A DNA stretch of 64,000 nucleotides, taken from positions 1 through 64,000 of IMG/VR virus record IMGVR_UViG_3300021957_000014; one strand, given 5' to 3'. The position numbers and the translations under genes were made by a program. Below the pieces are notes generated by a model. That model was not told where the DNA came from. It saw only the letters and a program-made list of their open reading frames with translations, and did not search any database. Each line of letters starts with the position of its first letter. The first letter of the stretch is position 1. This DNA comes from a virus. Below are positions 35,931-43,657 of this stretch, piece after piece.

Positions 35931-36109
35931 TGGCTCTTTCTCATGAGGGATTAGTAAACTATTACAATACTAATTTCCAAATGATGCAACATCACAAATA
36001 TTCATTGAGTGAGTTAGAAGACATGATGCCATGGGAAAGAGAGATTTACATTAAGCTCCTTTTGAACCACCTTGAAGAGGAGGCCGAAAGGAATAAACAA
36101 AACAGATAA
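35930..36109 (+). CDS. Short tail-assembly ORF, probable -1 frameshift extension
   Basis: 59 aa, too short for usual cutoffs. It contains HHKYSLSELEDMMPWEREIY followed by IKLLLNHLEEE; the LexMPWxExxxY pattern is characteristic of the T extension of tail assembly chaperones (lambda gpGT, P2 E'). It lies in the -1 frame relative to gp26, immediately after its T8 run, and before the tape-measure gene, as in siphophages. TAATG overlap also allows separate translation. In marine T4-like phages a gene here may be labelled gp51. Confidence 0.8.
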   Translation: MALSHEGLVNYYNTNFQMMQHHKYSLSELEDMMPWEREIYIKLLLNHLEEEAERNKQNR

Positions 36110-36126
36110 TATTAGAGGACACACTA

Positions 36127-36507
36127 ATGAGCGAAATAGATAAATTCTCGGGGGACATGAGTCGTAACGAGGTTGAAATTGACTTGAAGAAGTTCATGGC
36201 AATGGTAACAGAGATTGGCGAACTTAAACAAGAAATTTTTGAATTAACAAACGAAGATAGAAAGAACCCTTGGCAGAAATGGATATTTGCAGCCAAGACA
36301 ATTGATGCATGGAGAATTATACCTCGTGCATTCCTAGGTATTTACATGTACCTACTTTATTATGCAACATTTTGGTTCATGGACTTAGCAGACCCAACAC
36401 TAGAACAGTCGGGATTGATTTCCGTACTAGTCGGTGCTGGAGCAGCTTGGTTTGGACTATACACTTCAAGTGCAGCGAAAGAACACGGTGACACAAACCC
36501 CAATTAG
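36127..36507 (+). CDS. Two-TM membrane protein, holin candidate
   Basis: 126 aa. A charged N-terminal helix (residues 1-50) is followed by an amphipathic segment (WRIIPRAFLGIYMYLLYYAT) and a second hydrophobic stretch (SGLISVLVGAGAAWFGLYTS) with a short hydrophilic tail. A two-TM topology suits a holin, but its place next to the tape measure could equally mean a tail or membrane-contact role. An AGAGGA ribosome-binding site precedes the ATG. Confidence 0.65.
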   Translation: MSEIDKFSGDMSRNEVEIDLKKFMAMVTEIGELKQEIFELTNEDRKNPWQKWIFAAKTIDAWRIIPRAFLGIYMYLLYYATFWFMDLADPTLEQSGLISVLVGAGAAWFGLYTSSAAKEHGDTNPN

Positions 36508-36517
36508 GATATAACCA

Positions 36518-38926
36518 ATGGCAGGAAGAGACAAAGGAATTACTGAAGCAGAAAAAGACCAGCAACGCAAATTAGAAACATTAAATACCAACTTGGAGAA
36601 AGCTTCGGGTAAACTTAATGGTACTTTTGCTAATCTTGTAGCTAATGTTGCTGAAACGAATAGAGAGTATGCTCTTGAGCTTGCAGAAAAGCGTCTAGAG
36701 ACTCGTGCTACATTCTCGGGATTTCTTGCAAGAAGTAAACTTGCTGCACACACTAGAGAGTTTCTGGCAGATAATGCTGACTCAGAGAAGGAAAGAGCAG
36801 AATTAAAAGCAAAACTTCTAAATGACGAGAAACTTGAAATTAATCGTAACAAATCACTAAATGCAATGAAAGACAAAGTGTTTAGTAAGCAGTTCTCTAT
36901 TGATAACAATATCACTATGGGTATTGAAGACCGTCTTAAGAAACAAACAGAGATTGACGCGATACAGCAAGAGGTTGATGCAAAGGAATCTGAAATTAAG
37001 AAGTTCCGTGCGAAACAATTTGCAAAAATTAGTAAAGAAGAAGAACAAGCACAGGAAGATTATACAAAGATGCTTAATGAGGCTTCTAAAAGTGAGGACT
37101 TTGATAAGTTTTCGGGTTCAGTAAAGAACCTTACAGGTGGTCTTCTAGATATCGGTGGTATGCTTGATGACGTTGTTAAGTTCGGTGAAGATTTACAAAA
37201 TGTTGCCAAAGGGATTCAGAGTGCATTTGGAAAGATTTCCGAGCTCAGTAATAAACTTGGTAACTTTATTGGTGACAGTCTTAAAAGCTTTGCAAGTGAG
37301 ATAGGCAATTTCTTCAAAGCTGGATATGCGAAACTTGAAGACCTACCAATAGTTGGTGGTGCTTTCACCAAATTGAAAGATATAGTCATGAGTCTCATAG
37401 GTTCTATTGGTGCTTTATGGTTAACCATGAAAACTAAGATGAAAGATTTAGTGAGTGGTATTAAAACTAAAGTTAAAGATGGTACATCTAAAGTCGGTGA
37501 GAAGTTCAAATCTGCAAAGGAAAGTATTACTAGTAAAGTCGGAGAGAAGTTCCAACCTGTTAAAGATGTGTTCTCTGAGAAAGCAAAACTCTTTCAAGGT
37601 AAGATGTCTGACTTAGGTAACACTATGAAGAACGGTGCAAAGACTATGGGTGGTAAAGGACTCAAAGCAATTAAGATGGCACCTAAGATGTTAATGAAAG
37701 GTGCAACAAGGTTTGTATCTCTACTTGCACGAATCCCAGCAATGTTAGCTGCAATCCCAGCATTACTTGCATCACCGTTTGTATTAATCGGTGCAGCGGT
37801 TCTACTTCTTGCAATTGGTTTAGTTCTCGTATGGATGAAGTTCAAAGACCAAATCATGGAAAAATTTGAAATGATGAAGACTAAGGTGACGGAAGTAGTT
37901 ACCAACATTGTAGATGGTTTCCTAGATGTCTGGCAAAGAGTAAAGAACTGGTTCTCTGATAAGGTGTTCGGTATTAGAAGTTTCTTAGGTCTAACCTCTG
38001 AGGAAGAAGAAGCAGAACATGCTAAACAAGAGGTAATCAAAGAAAAAGAAAAAGAAAAGGAAAGACTTAAAGAAGAACAAAAAGAAATCGCCATGCAGGC
38101 AAAAGAAGCTGAAATCGATGCACAGTTAAAAGCAGAGTTTGGTGAAGACGCTCTCAACTGGGGCTGGGGTAGAGGTGACTCTGATGCAAAAGATATGAAG
38201 AAACAGATGATGGAACAAGCAGAAGCTGACATTGACCAAGACATGGCAATGGATGATATCTCCTCTAAGGATTTACTTAAAGAAAGGAATCAATCTGAAG
38301 ATGATTATGATAATGTTCAAAATGTCATAGATGCAAGACAAAAAGAAGTTGAGAATAAGGTTAAATTTAGTAACTTAAAAATCAATGGTGAGGATGCAAC
38401 CGAAGAACAGAAGAGAGAGTACTTTCAAGAACAAGCAGACAAGGGACAGTTAGATGGTCGACTGGGCGGTGGACTAGAAAGATTCGAAGGAACAAAAGGA
38501 GTAACCACTCAAGAGCTTCGTGAAGAACAAGCAGCCGAAGTCTTAGATATTAATAGAGCTCAGAAAGAACTCGATACAAGAGAAGACTACATCCCAATGA
38601 ACAGGGGTGACAATGCCACAATAGCGAGAAGAAATGAACTCCAAGGAATACAATCAGATGATGAGGTCTTTGGTGATGGTGAAGGTCTTACAGAAAAAGA
38701 GAAGATGGAACTGACTCGTTTAGAGAGAGACCAAGGTGATAGGATTAAAGACTCAGCAGACCGTGCTAAAGAAATGGGGCCCAAGAGACCCGACCCTAGT
38801 ATTAATACATCTGTTGCACAACAAAACACTAATAACAATGTAACTAACAATACGATATCTGCATCACCTAATCCTAGACCCACAGATAGAACTATTAATA
38901 GAACTGCTACTGTAAATCAGAATTAG
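36518..38926 (+). CDS. 29: Tape measure / baseplate hub protein gp29-like
   Basis: 802 aa (T4 gp29 is 590). Long helical, Lys/Glu/Ala-rich sequence with coiled-coil heptads (residues 1-220), a hydrophobic segment near 410-450 (ARIPAMLAAIPALLASPFVL followed by IGAAVLLLAIGLVLVW), amphipathic helices, and a polar C-terminus ending PRPTDRTINRTATVNQN. This is the usual make-up of tape measures. It follows the gp26-type chaperone genes. Its stop overlaps the convergent stop of the next gene. Confidence 0.8.
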   Translation: MAGRDKGITEAEKDQQRKLETLNTNLEKASGKLNGTFANLVANVAETNREYALELAEKRLETRATFSGFLARSKLAAHTREFLADNADSEKERAELKAKLLNDEKLEINRNKSLNAMKDKVFSKQFSIDNNITMGIEDRLKKQTEIDAIQQEVDAKESEIKKFRAKQFAKISKEEEQAQEDYTKMLNEASKSEDFDKFSGSVKNLTGGLLDIGGMLDDVVKFGEDLQNVAKGIQSAFGKISELSNKLGNFIGDSLKSFASEIGNFFKAGYAKLEDLPIVGGAFTKLKDIVMSLIGSIGALWLTMKTKMKDLVSGIKTKVKDGTSKVGEKFKSAKESITSKVGEKFQPVKDVFSEKAKLFQGKMSDLGNTMKNGAKTMGGKGLKAIKMAPKMLMKGATRFVSLLARIPAMLAAIPALLASPFVLIGAAVLLLAIGLVLVWMKFKDQIMEKFEMMKTKVTEVVTNIVDGFLDVWQRVKNWFSDKVFGIRSFLGLTSEEEEAEHAKQEVIKEKEKEKERLKEEQKEIAMQAKEAEIDAQLKAEFGEDALNWGWGRGDSDAKDMKKQMMEQAEADIDQDMAMDDISSKDLLKERNQSEDDYDNVQNVIDARQKEVENKVKFSNLKINGEDATEEQKREYFQEQADKGQLDGRLGGGLERFEGTKGVTTQELREEQAAEVLDINRAQKELDTREDYIPMNRGDNATIARRNELQGIQSDDEVFGDGEGLTEKEKMELTRLERDQGDRIKDSADRAKEMGPKRPDPSINTSVAQQNTNNNVTNNTISASPNPRPTDRTINRTATVNQN

Positions 38927-39144
38927 ATTAAGTCTGGGCCTCTAAGGATATCTGCTTTAGATACCTTTCGATTGTATTTGGTTTTGTCTTTTTGGACTTG
39001 AGTAAGTCCATGTGATGGTGTAGTCTTTCTAACCTTTATTTCAGTTTTCTTCTTACCAAAGATTGCTTCCCAATTATCTGAGTATGCTTTCTCGTTAGAA
39101 TTTCTACGTTTAGAACCTTTTCCGCCATGCCATTGTTCTGCCAT
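38923..39144 (-). CDS. Small basic conserved phage protein (73 aa)
   Basis: Begins MAEQWHGGKGSKRRNSNEKA, with YSDNWEAIFGKKK, a pattern I recall from many marine T4-like phages and of unknown function. Strongly basic with a Gly-rich start, so nucleic-acid or ribosome contact is possible. It lies 4 nt after the bS21 gene and is probably co-transcribed with it; it ends convergently against the tape measure. Confidence 0.75.
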   Translation of the reverse strand: MAEQWHGGKGSKRRNSNEKAYSDNWEAIFGKKKTEIKVRKTTPSHGLTQVQKDKTKYNRKVSKADILRGPDLI

Positions 39145-39148
39145 AATC

Positions 39149-39394
39149 TCAACCTAACGGCCCTCTGAATCCACGTCTACCCATTGATGCTCTCTTAGCA
39201 TCTAACTTCTTACGTCTTTTTAGTTGTTGGTTCTTTTCGTTTTTGATAGTGTTAGGTTTGATATGATACTTCCTATCCCTACACTCTTGAACTATATTTG
39301 CCCTTTCACATTCCTTTTTGAATCTGCGAAGTAGTTGGTCGAACCCTTCTACGTTCCGATTCTTTGGATTTATTTTTGGTGTTACACTTGGCAT
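39149..39394 (-). CDS. rpsU: Ribosomal protein bS21 homologue
   Basis: 81 aa. Residues 15-65 match bS21: FDQLLRRFKKECERANIVQE, then CRDRKYHIKPNTIKNEKNQQ, then LKRRKKLDAKRA. Compare the cellular pattern FDxALRRFKRxxExAGIL...KP..RK. It has a 10-residue N-terminal and a Gly/Arg-rich C-terminal extension. bS21 sits at the 30S platform next to the anti-Shine-Dalgarno helix, so a phage copy could change which mRNAs are initiated. A 198-nt structured leader precedes it. Confidence 0.88.
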   Translation of the reverse strand: MPSVTPKINPKNRNVEGFDQLLRRFKKECERANIVQECRDRKYHIKPNTIKNEKNQQLKRRKKLDAKRASMGRRGFRGPLG

Positions 39395-39592
39395 AATTGT
39401 TCTCTTAAAAAGTGTGATTTCGCCCCGCGCCTTACAGCAACCCGCTCTTCACCGACCAACCCGCTATATGCTGTTAGTCTTTCCCTTACTGAGTACCCCC
39501 AATTTTTTTCCACGGTCTCAGTGATGCAGTCGTCTTTTTTCAAGGACACATTTTGAATATACACGACTGCCCCATTATAAGAAACTTAACTA
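39395..39592 (-). promoter_or_regulatory. Structured leader between gp32 and bS21
   Basis: This stretch is more G+C-rich than its neighbours. Minus-strand RNA can form GCAGTCGT/ACGACTGC (8 bp, long A-rich loop) and, nearer the start codon, ACAGCA/TGCTGT enclosing two direct copies of AGCGGGTTG. A TATAAT-like hexamer occurs near the gp32 stop. It may be an autoregulatory leader for bS21 or a small RNA. A GTG-initiated ORF here lacks a ribosome-binding site and is not called. Confidence 0.5.
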
Positions 39593-40492
39593 CTAACTAT
39601 CAGCAGCCAGTTTCTTAAAGTAGTCCATCGCATCATCTTCCGTATCAATCGGAGTAGATTCAGCTGATGCAACTACAGGTTCATCAGCAACTGACTCTTT
39701 GTTTACATCTGCCCAAGGAACTTCTTCCATGTCATTTGCAACTGATTCAGCTGTTGAGTTAGTTACTGCACCTGTTAATCCAAGAACTCTATCGAGTTTC
39801 TCTTTTAACTCTTCGTAAGATTTAAACTCACTTGGTGCAATAATTCCACTTAAGCTATGTAGGTTGTTTACCACATCTACAAGCTTTTGCTCATCATCAA
39901 ATAAAGGTGCTTGTGTATCAAATTCAGATTTGTCATAGTTCCAGTAACCATCTACCTTTCTAATTTTAATCTTAAAGTTTGCACCTTCTTCTCTGAGGTC
40001 AAAAGGATTGATTGCTTTCTCATCTTCAAATGCTGGTGAGATTGCTTCCTTGAGTGCTTCAAAGATTTTTTTACCGTAACGATATTTGAATACTTTACCT
40101 TCGTTAGCAGGATTTTTAGGGTCTGAGATAACAAGGATGTTAGACACATAATGTAAACGTCTTTTCTGTTTACGTGCTTGGTCTTTGTTTGCCTCAACAC
40201 CAGTATTCCATAACTGAGTATTGTATTCAGACACAGGGTCTTGTTTATTGACAGTCGTTAAAGACTTCTCAATATACCATCCGCCTGGGCCTTGGAAACC
40301 GTGGTCGAAATAAGATACCCATGGCATCTCTTCTCCCTCGGGGGTGGGTAAAAAACGAACTACAGCGTAACCGTTACCACTCTTATCGAGTTCGGGTTTC
40401 CACATAGTATCGTCTGAGTAGGATTTTTTTTCTCCGCCTGTTGGGGAAGCTGTTTCCATTGCAGCTCTTAGTTTATCTAAACTACTTGACAT
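39593..40492 (-). CDS. 32: Single-stranded DNA-binding protein gp32
   Basis: 299 aa (T4 gp32 is 301). N-terminal LAST-like basic region, core with YAVVRFLPTPEGEEMPWVSY, GGWYIEKSLTTVNKQDPVSE and KRRLHYVSNILVISDPKNP, and an acidic C-terminal tail (SVANDMEEVPWADVN to the end). The protein contains no cysteine, so the T4 zinc site is absent, as I recall for marine relatives. It coats ssDNA and recruits gp59. The promoter and a leader hairpin lie upstream. Confidence 0.93.
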   Translation of the reverse strand: MSSSLDKLRAAMETASPTGGEKKSYSDDTMWKPELDKSGNGYAVVRFLPTPEGEEMPWVSYFDHGFQGPGGWYIEKSLTTVNKQDPVSEYNTQLWNTGVEANKDQARKQKRRLHYVSNILVISDPKNPANEGKVFKYRYGKKIFEALKEAISPAFEDEKAINPFDLREEGANFKIKIRKVDGYWNYDKSEFDTQAPLFDDEQKLVDVVNNLHSLSGIIAPSEFKSYEELKEKLDRVLGLTGAVTNSTAESVANDMEEVPWADVNKESVADEPVVASAESTPIDTEDDAMDYFKKLAADS

Positions 40493-40545
40493 TGTATTCT
40501 CCTATTGTATTACAATTGTATTTGCATTTTATCGCATTATATCAA

Positions 40546-40561
40546 GATACTCGTAAGTATC
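40546..40561 (-). promoter_or_regulatory. Hairpin in gp32 leader
   Basis: GATACT-TACG-AGTATC is a perfect 6-bp stem with a 4-nt loop, about 54 nt before the gp32 ATG. T4 gp32 represses its own translation through a leader pseudoknot and an unstructured A+U-rich stretch; the A+T-rich segment after this hairpin would suit the same mechanism. Confidence 0.5.
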
Positions 40562-40590
40562 CATTCTTCACTACTTTCATAGTATAATTC

Positions 40591-40619
40591 ATTATAGTCT
40601 ACTTTCATGAAACCGTCAA
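40591..40619 (-). promoter_or_regulatory. Sigma-70-type promoter for gp32
   Basis: TTGACG, 17-bp spacer, TATAAT on the minus strand in the gp59-gp32 gap. Predicted +1 is near 40584, giving a leader of about 92 nt. Confidence 0.75.
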
Positions 40620-40669
40620 TAGGCTTTTTCAATAGACTGTAATGTATTATTTAGGTAAAGCTAAAACTC

Positions 40670-41263
40670 TTATGTAGAACATATTTCTAGAAGTTTTGCT
40701 TTGTATTTCTTTTGGTCGTATGTTACAAACGACTTGTATTTGTTAATTCTAATGTGTAAGTCGGGATAGACTACCTTCTCTGAGATAAGTCTTTCCCAAT
40801 CTTTAGTGAAACCAATTATCTCATCCATGATGCAAATGGTTTCTAAACTTACATCCTTACTCATGTAAGCTTTCAGTAGTCTAGGGTGTTGACCATCTAC
40901 TACCTTAAGTTGTGTTTGAATCTTGAACTTTCGTATCAAGTCATTCACCTCTGTTTCAAACATATAACCAAGCTTCTGATTTCTCTTCTTCCATTCCTTA
41001 TATCTCTTATCACATTCTTTGTCTAGAAGGTCACCCGCCCAGAAATCTTTGTAAGATAGATTTGCAATGTAGAAGTCTTGTAGTTCTTGTTTATATGTTC
41101 TGAACAACTTACCAAAATGGTATTTGTCTTTACGTTTAAGAAAGGATTTGATATCCGACTTTACTTTTCCGTTGTACTTGACGAAATCATAATCCTTAGA
41201 GTGGAAGTGAAGTTTTATACCTAAGTATAAAGTGTACGCATCATATCCTTCTCTAGAAGTCAT
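40670..41263 (-). CDS. 59: DNA helicase loader gp59
   Basis: 197 aa (T4 gp59 is 217). The pattern agrees with T4: YDAYTLYLGIKLHFHSKDYD followed by FVKYNGKV, a KRKDKYHFGKLFRTYKQELQ-like segment, FYIANLSYKDFWAGDL and a late ETICIMDEIIGF. The 33-59-32 gene neighbourhood is that of T4. gp59 loads the gp41 helicase on gp32-coated forks. Confidence 0.9.
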   Translation of the reverse strand: MTSREGYDAYTLYLGIKLHFHSKDYDFVKYNGKVKSDIKSFLKRKDKYHFGKLFRTYKQELQDFYIANLSYKDFWAGDLLDKECDKRYKEWKKRNQKLGYMFETEVNDLIRKFKIQTQLKVVDGQHPRLLKAYMSKDVSLETICIMDEIIGFTKDWERLISEKVVYPDLHIRINKYKSFVTYDQKKYKAKLLEICST

Positions 41264-41571
41264 TAAGTAATAATCTTCTTCTCTGCTGGAACTTCAACTC
41301 TAGGAGCTTCTTTCTTTCCTGTTGCAATGTCATATGCGTCAGCAACACCTTTGTTTGATTCTGTCACAAACACATAGTTGTTAAACACAATCGACTCGGG
41401 AGCTTCACATCCTGTTACCGCTACACCTCTTGCAAATCCCATCCCACCATCGGGGTTTGAAACTATCATTTTTGGTTGAGTCAATGTAATAGTTGTATCC
41501 AACTGACTGTCGAACTCACCTACGTACTCACCACTAATTGCCACTACTGTGACTGTATCACCTTTTTTCAT
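41263..41571 (-). CDS. Conserved phage protein of unknown function (102 aa)
   Basis: Small beta-rich protein starting MKKGDTVTVVAISGEYVGEF, with an SH3/Sm-like feel (GDTVTVV...GEYVGEF), then MGFARGVAVTGCEAPESIVF. Its position between gp33 and gp59, overlapping the latter, suggests a replication or late-transcription accessory. No firm family is recognised. Confidence 0.7.
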   Translation of the reverse strand: MKKGDTVTVVAISGEYVGEFDSQLDTTITLTQPKMIVSNPDGGMGFARGVAVTGCEAPESIVFNNYVFVTESNKGVADAYDIATGKKEAPRVEVPAEKKIIT

Positions 41572-41577
41572 AATTAC

Positions 41578-41814
41578 CTACTTGTTAAAGAAACCTGTAA
41601 TGGTTCCTTGTGCTGATGAACCCCTGTTTATCATTTTCAAACCAGTTGCTTCTGCTTCTAATTTTTCTTTGAGAGGTTGGGATATTAACCTCTTTGCTGA
41701 TTCGGGTTCGACCTTGTTGTCGTCACAAACTTTTATGATTGCTCCCATAACATCTGTCTTACCACCTATCAATAACTTTTCCACTTGTTCCGTAAATTCT
41801 TTTTTACTTATCAT
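41578..41814 (-). CDS. 33: Late transcription coactivator gp33-like
   Basis: 78 aa (T4 gp33 is 112). The segment FTEQVEKLLIGGKTDVMGAI followed by IKVCDDNKVEPESAKRLISQ and PLKEKLEAEATGL has the pattern of marine T4-like gp33. The C-terminus GTITGFFNK carries two Phe before a basic end, plausibly the sliding-clamp binding tail. gp33 bridges RNA polymerase and the clamp at TATAAATA promoters, which are plentiful here. Gene order 33-59-32 matches T4. Confidence 0.8.
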   Translation of the reverse strand: MISKKEFTEQVEKLLIGGKTDVMGAIIKVCDDNKVEPESAKRLISQPLKEKLEAEATGLKMINRGSSAQGTITGFFNK

Positions 41815-42146
41815 CGGTACAGTGCCTCTCCGTCTTTGATAAACGAATGTGTAACTTCTGTAAAACCTTTTCTATCTGAAATCCAATCCTCTTCATCATC
41901 AAATGTTTCTGAATACTCGATGAGTTCTCTAATAGCATCATCAACATGATAACCATTGAGGTGTGCATAGTTTGGGTCAATTACGTTTTCTATTTCAAAC
42001 CCAACTTCAACTTCTCCATCCTCGATGAACTCTTCAATCATGGTATCACATATACCTAAAACTTCTAGTGCTTCTGCACTGATTCTCTTTTCTTTTATTA
42101 ATGAAACATGATGTCCTTCATGCACTCTTATTCTGATATCTTCCAT
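41811..42146 (-). CDS. Acidic protein of unknown function (111 aa)
   Basis: Starts MEDIRIRVHEGHHVSLIKEK, strongly acidic, and ends FIKDGEALYR. It overlaps gp33 by 4 nt and follows the RecB-like nuclease. No recognised family; it contains GYHVDDAIRELIEYSETFDD, predicted helical. It has a GGAG site before the ATG. Confidence 0.7.
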   Translation of the reverse strand: MEDIRIRVHEGHHVSLIKEKRISAEALEVLGICDTMIEEFIEDGEVEVGFEIENVIDPNYAHLNGYHVDDAIRELIEYSETFDDEEDWISDRKGFTEVTHSFIKDGEALYR

Positions 42147-42147
42147 A

Positions 42148-42816
42148 TTATACTCCGTGAAGGTTACCGTACTGTTCTCTTAACTTATATAAATCTTCAA
42201 CATAGTCCATAGGGTCTGCTGAGAAGATTTGAAAGCTCCCGTTTTCTAGACTCACAATAGCAGTAATCTCTTCGATTGGTGTTCCTGTAAGTTCTTCCAC
42301 CATAACTGCATATGCAGTCATTTGATAGAACCAAGGTTTTGCCATATACTCTTCCTTAAAAGAAGCTGAGGTCTTGAAATCTATAATGGATAATGCATCT
42401 TCGAACACTCCGATGCAATCCACACGTCCAGCCATTTCCAAGTGCCTAGAGAGCAATGGTGCCTCTAAAGCAATCGGTACTATTTCATCTAGTACTGGTT
42501 GAACTCCTTTAAATCTGTTTTCTTCGATGATGTCGGTAAAGGTCAATTCCTTTCCTTCATATCTTAGGTAGTCTTCTACGACTTGGTGGAATGATGTACC
42601 ACGTTTGGCTGCACCAGTTGATATACGATTGGCTGTATCTTCACCAACTCGTTCTCTCCACAATTTGATATGTTCTCGATTGAGTAAACCAACAACGGTT
42701 GTTACACTTGGATAGTGAAAGTCTTCATCACCATTTGTGTAAAATCTCTTACCGTCTTTTTGAACGGTATGTAAATCTAAGTGTTCTAATTCCCACAGTT
42801 CTAATAAATTACTCAT
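42148..42816 (-). CDS. PD-(D/E)XK exonuclease, RecB/Cas4-like
   Basis: 222 aa. The nuclease core is visible: GTSFHQVVEDYLR (motif I, His and Glu), AGRVDCIGVFEDALSIIDFK (Gly-Arg-x-Asp then Asp-Phe-Lys of D...ExK type), and QMTAYAVMVEELTG (motif III Gln/Tyr). This is the arrangement in RecB-family exonucleases of marine T4-like phages. It may process DNA ends for recombination-dependent replication. Confidence 0.85.
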   Translation of the reverse strand: MSNLLELWELEHLDLHTVQKDGKRFYTNGDEDFHYPSVTTVVGLLNREHIKLWRERVGEDTANRISTGAAKRGTSFHQVVEDYLRYEGKELTFTDIIEENRFKGVQPVLDEIVPIALEAPLLSRHLEMAGRVDCIGVFEDALSIIDFKTSASFKEEYMAKPWFYQMTAYAVMVEELTGTPIEEITAIVSLENGSFQIFSADPMDYVEDLYKLREQYGNLHGV

Positions 42817-42825
42817 AAGTCTATT

Positions 42826-43134
42826 CTACTTCTTTCTTGATTGAATGTCTAGATGCTTTTTAACTATTTCTTTAGTCTTAACTTCTTTGACTCCACGTTG
42901 TCTATGTCTGTCCATAGGTGAGCCTGGGTTTGCAGAAGAAATTTTATTGAGGACTTCTTTGAAGCCATTATCAAGTTTCACCCTGTCACCATGACCACCA
43001 ACAATGCTTGGCGTTCCAAGTATAACTTGTTTGAGGTGTGGGTTGTCTTCTTTGAATTGGTCGAGTTTGGTATAAGACATATTATGCTCTTCAATCTCAC
43101 CAGTTTCATTATTTAAAAAATCATATAGAGGCAT
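42826..43134 (-). CDS. MPLYDF-type small regulatory-like protein (102 aa)
   Basis: The ATG at 43134 is preferred over the longer 128-codon reading because MPLYDFLNNETGEIEEHNMS is the conserved start of this FmdB-like phage family. The family's zinc Cys residues are missing here. It overlaps the previous gene's stop by 14 nt. The rest is basic (MDRHRQRGVKEVKTKEIVKK). Function unknown. Confidence 0.75.
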   Translation of the reverse strand: MPLYDFLNNETGEIEEHNMSYTKLDQFKEDNPHLKQVILGTPSIVGGHGDRVKLDNGFKEVLNKISSANPGSPMDRHRQRGVKEVKTKEIVKKHLDIQSRKK

Positions 43135-43657
43135 ACATAAACTCGGGTGTTGGTCTTGCAGTCCATACTGCAAAATCTTTTTTGTATTTGTTGTAGTATT
43201 TATGGTAACCATCTATAGATGATTTCATTTTGACATCATCGGGCATACATTGAGGTGGTTCTCTCCACGCACAAAGGTCAATATTGTTTGGTAACTGGTT
43301 TAGTAAATCCAGTAGTTTTTCCTGCGTTAAATGGGCCCTGGCATAACGATGGGTGTACTCCTTACACAAAGCTGCAAATAGGTCATATACAAATTGGTAG
43401 TGAACTGCGTTCTCTCGAACCCATATATTGGATGGGTGGTTGACGTGTGAAGCCTTGTATAAGTTTTCCATTTCACCTTCAAGTCTCCATCTTTGAATTC
43501 TACGACCACTCGAATCGTCAATATAATGTTTACCATCTAACATTCTATGTGCAGTGGACAAAAGCTGAGCGTATTCTATAATCATTTTGACTACATGTTT
43601 GTCGCAATGTAGTTCAGCTGCAATTTCGGGTTCTTCGTGTAAGTAAAATATATTCAT
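43121..43657 (-). CDS. Conserved phage protein, HCDKHVVKM family (178 aa)
   Basis: The pattern MNIFYLHEEPEIAAELHCDK followed by HVVKMIIEYAQLLSTAHRML, then NHPSNIWVRENAVHYQFVYD and ALCKEYTHRYARAH is widespread in phages. I recall it only as a conserved unknown. Multiple His, Asp and Cys residues could bind metal. It follows the SleB-type lysin with 4-nt overlap. Confidence 0.75.
   Translation of the reverse strand: MNIFYLHEEPEIAAELHCDKHVVKMIIEYAQLLSTAHRMLDGKHYIDDSSGRRIQRWRLEGEMENLYKASHVNHPSNIWVRENAVHYQFVYDLFAALCKEYTHRYARAHLTQEKLLDLLNQLPNNIDLCAWREPPQCMPDDVKMKSSIDGYHKYYNKYKKDFAVWTARPTPEFMYASI

Noticed and set aside
39382-39564. 60-codon minus-strand ORF before bS21
   Set aside because: It uses GTG without a ribosome-binding site and overlaps the bS21 start; a structured leader is the better explanation.
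42826-43212. 128-codon reading of the MPLYDF gene
   Set aside because: The first 26 residues lie inside the upstream gene and the family start is the internal ATG at 43134.
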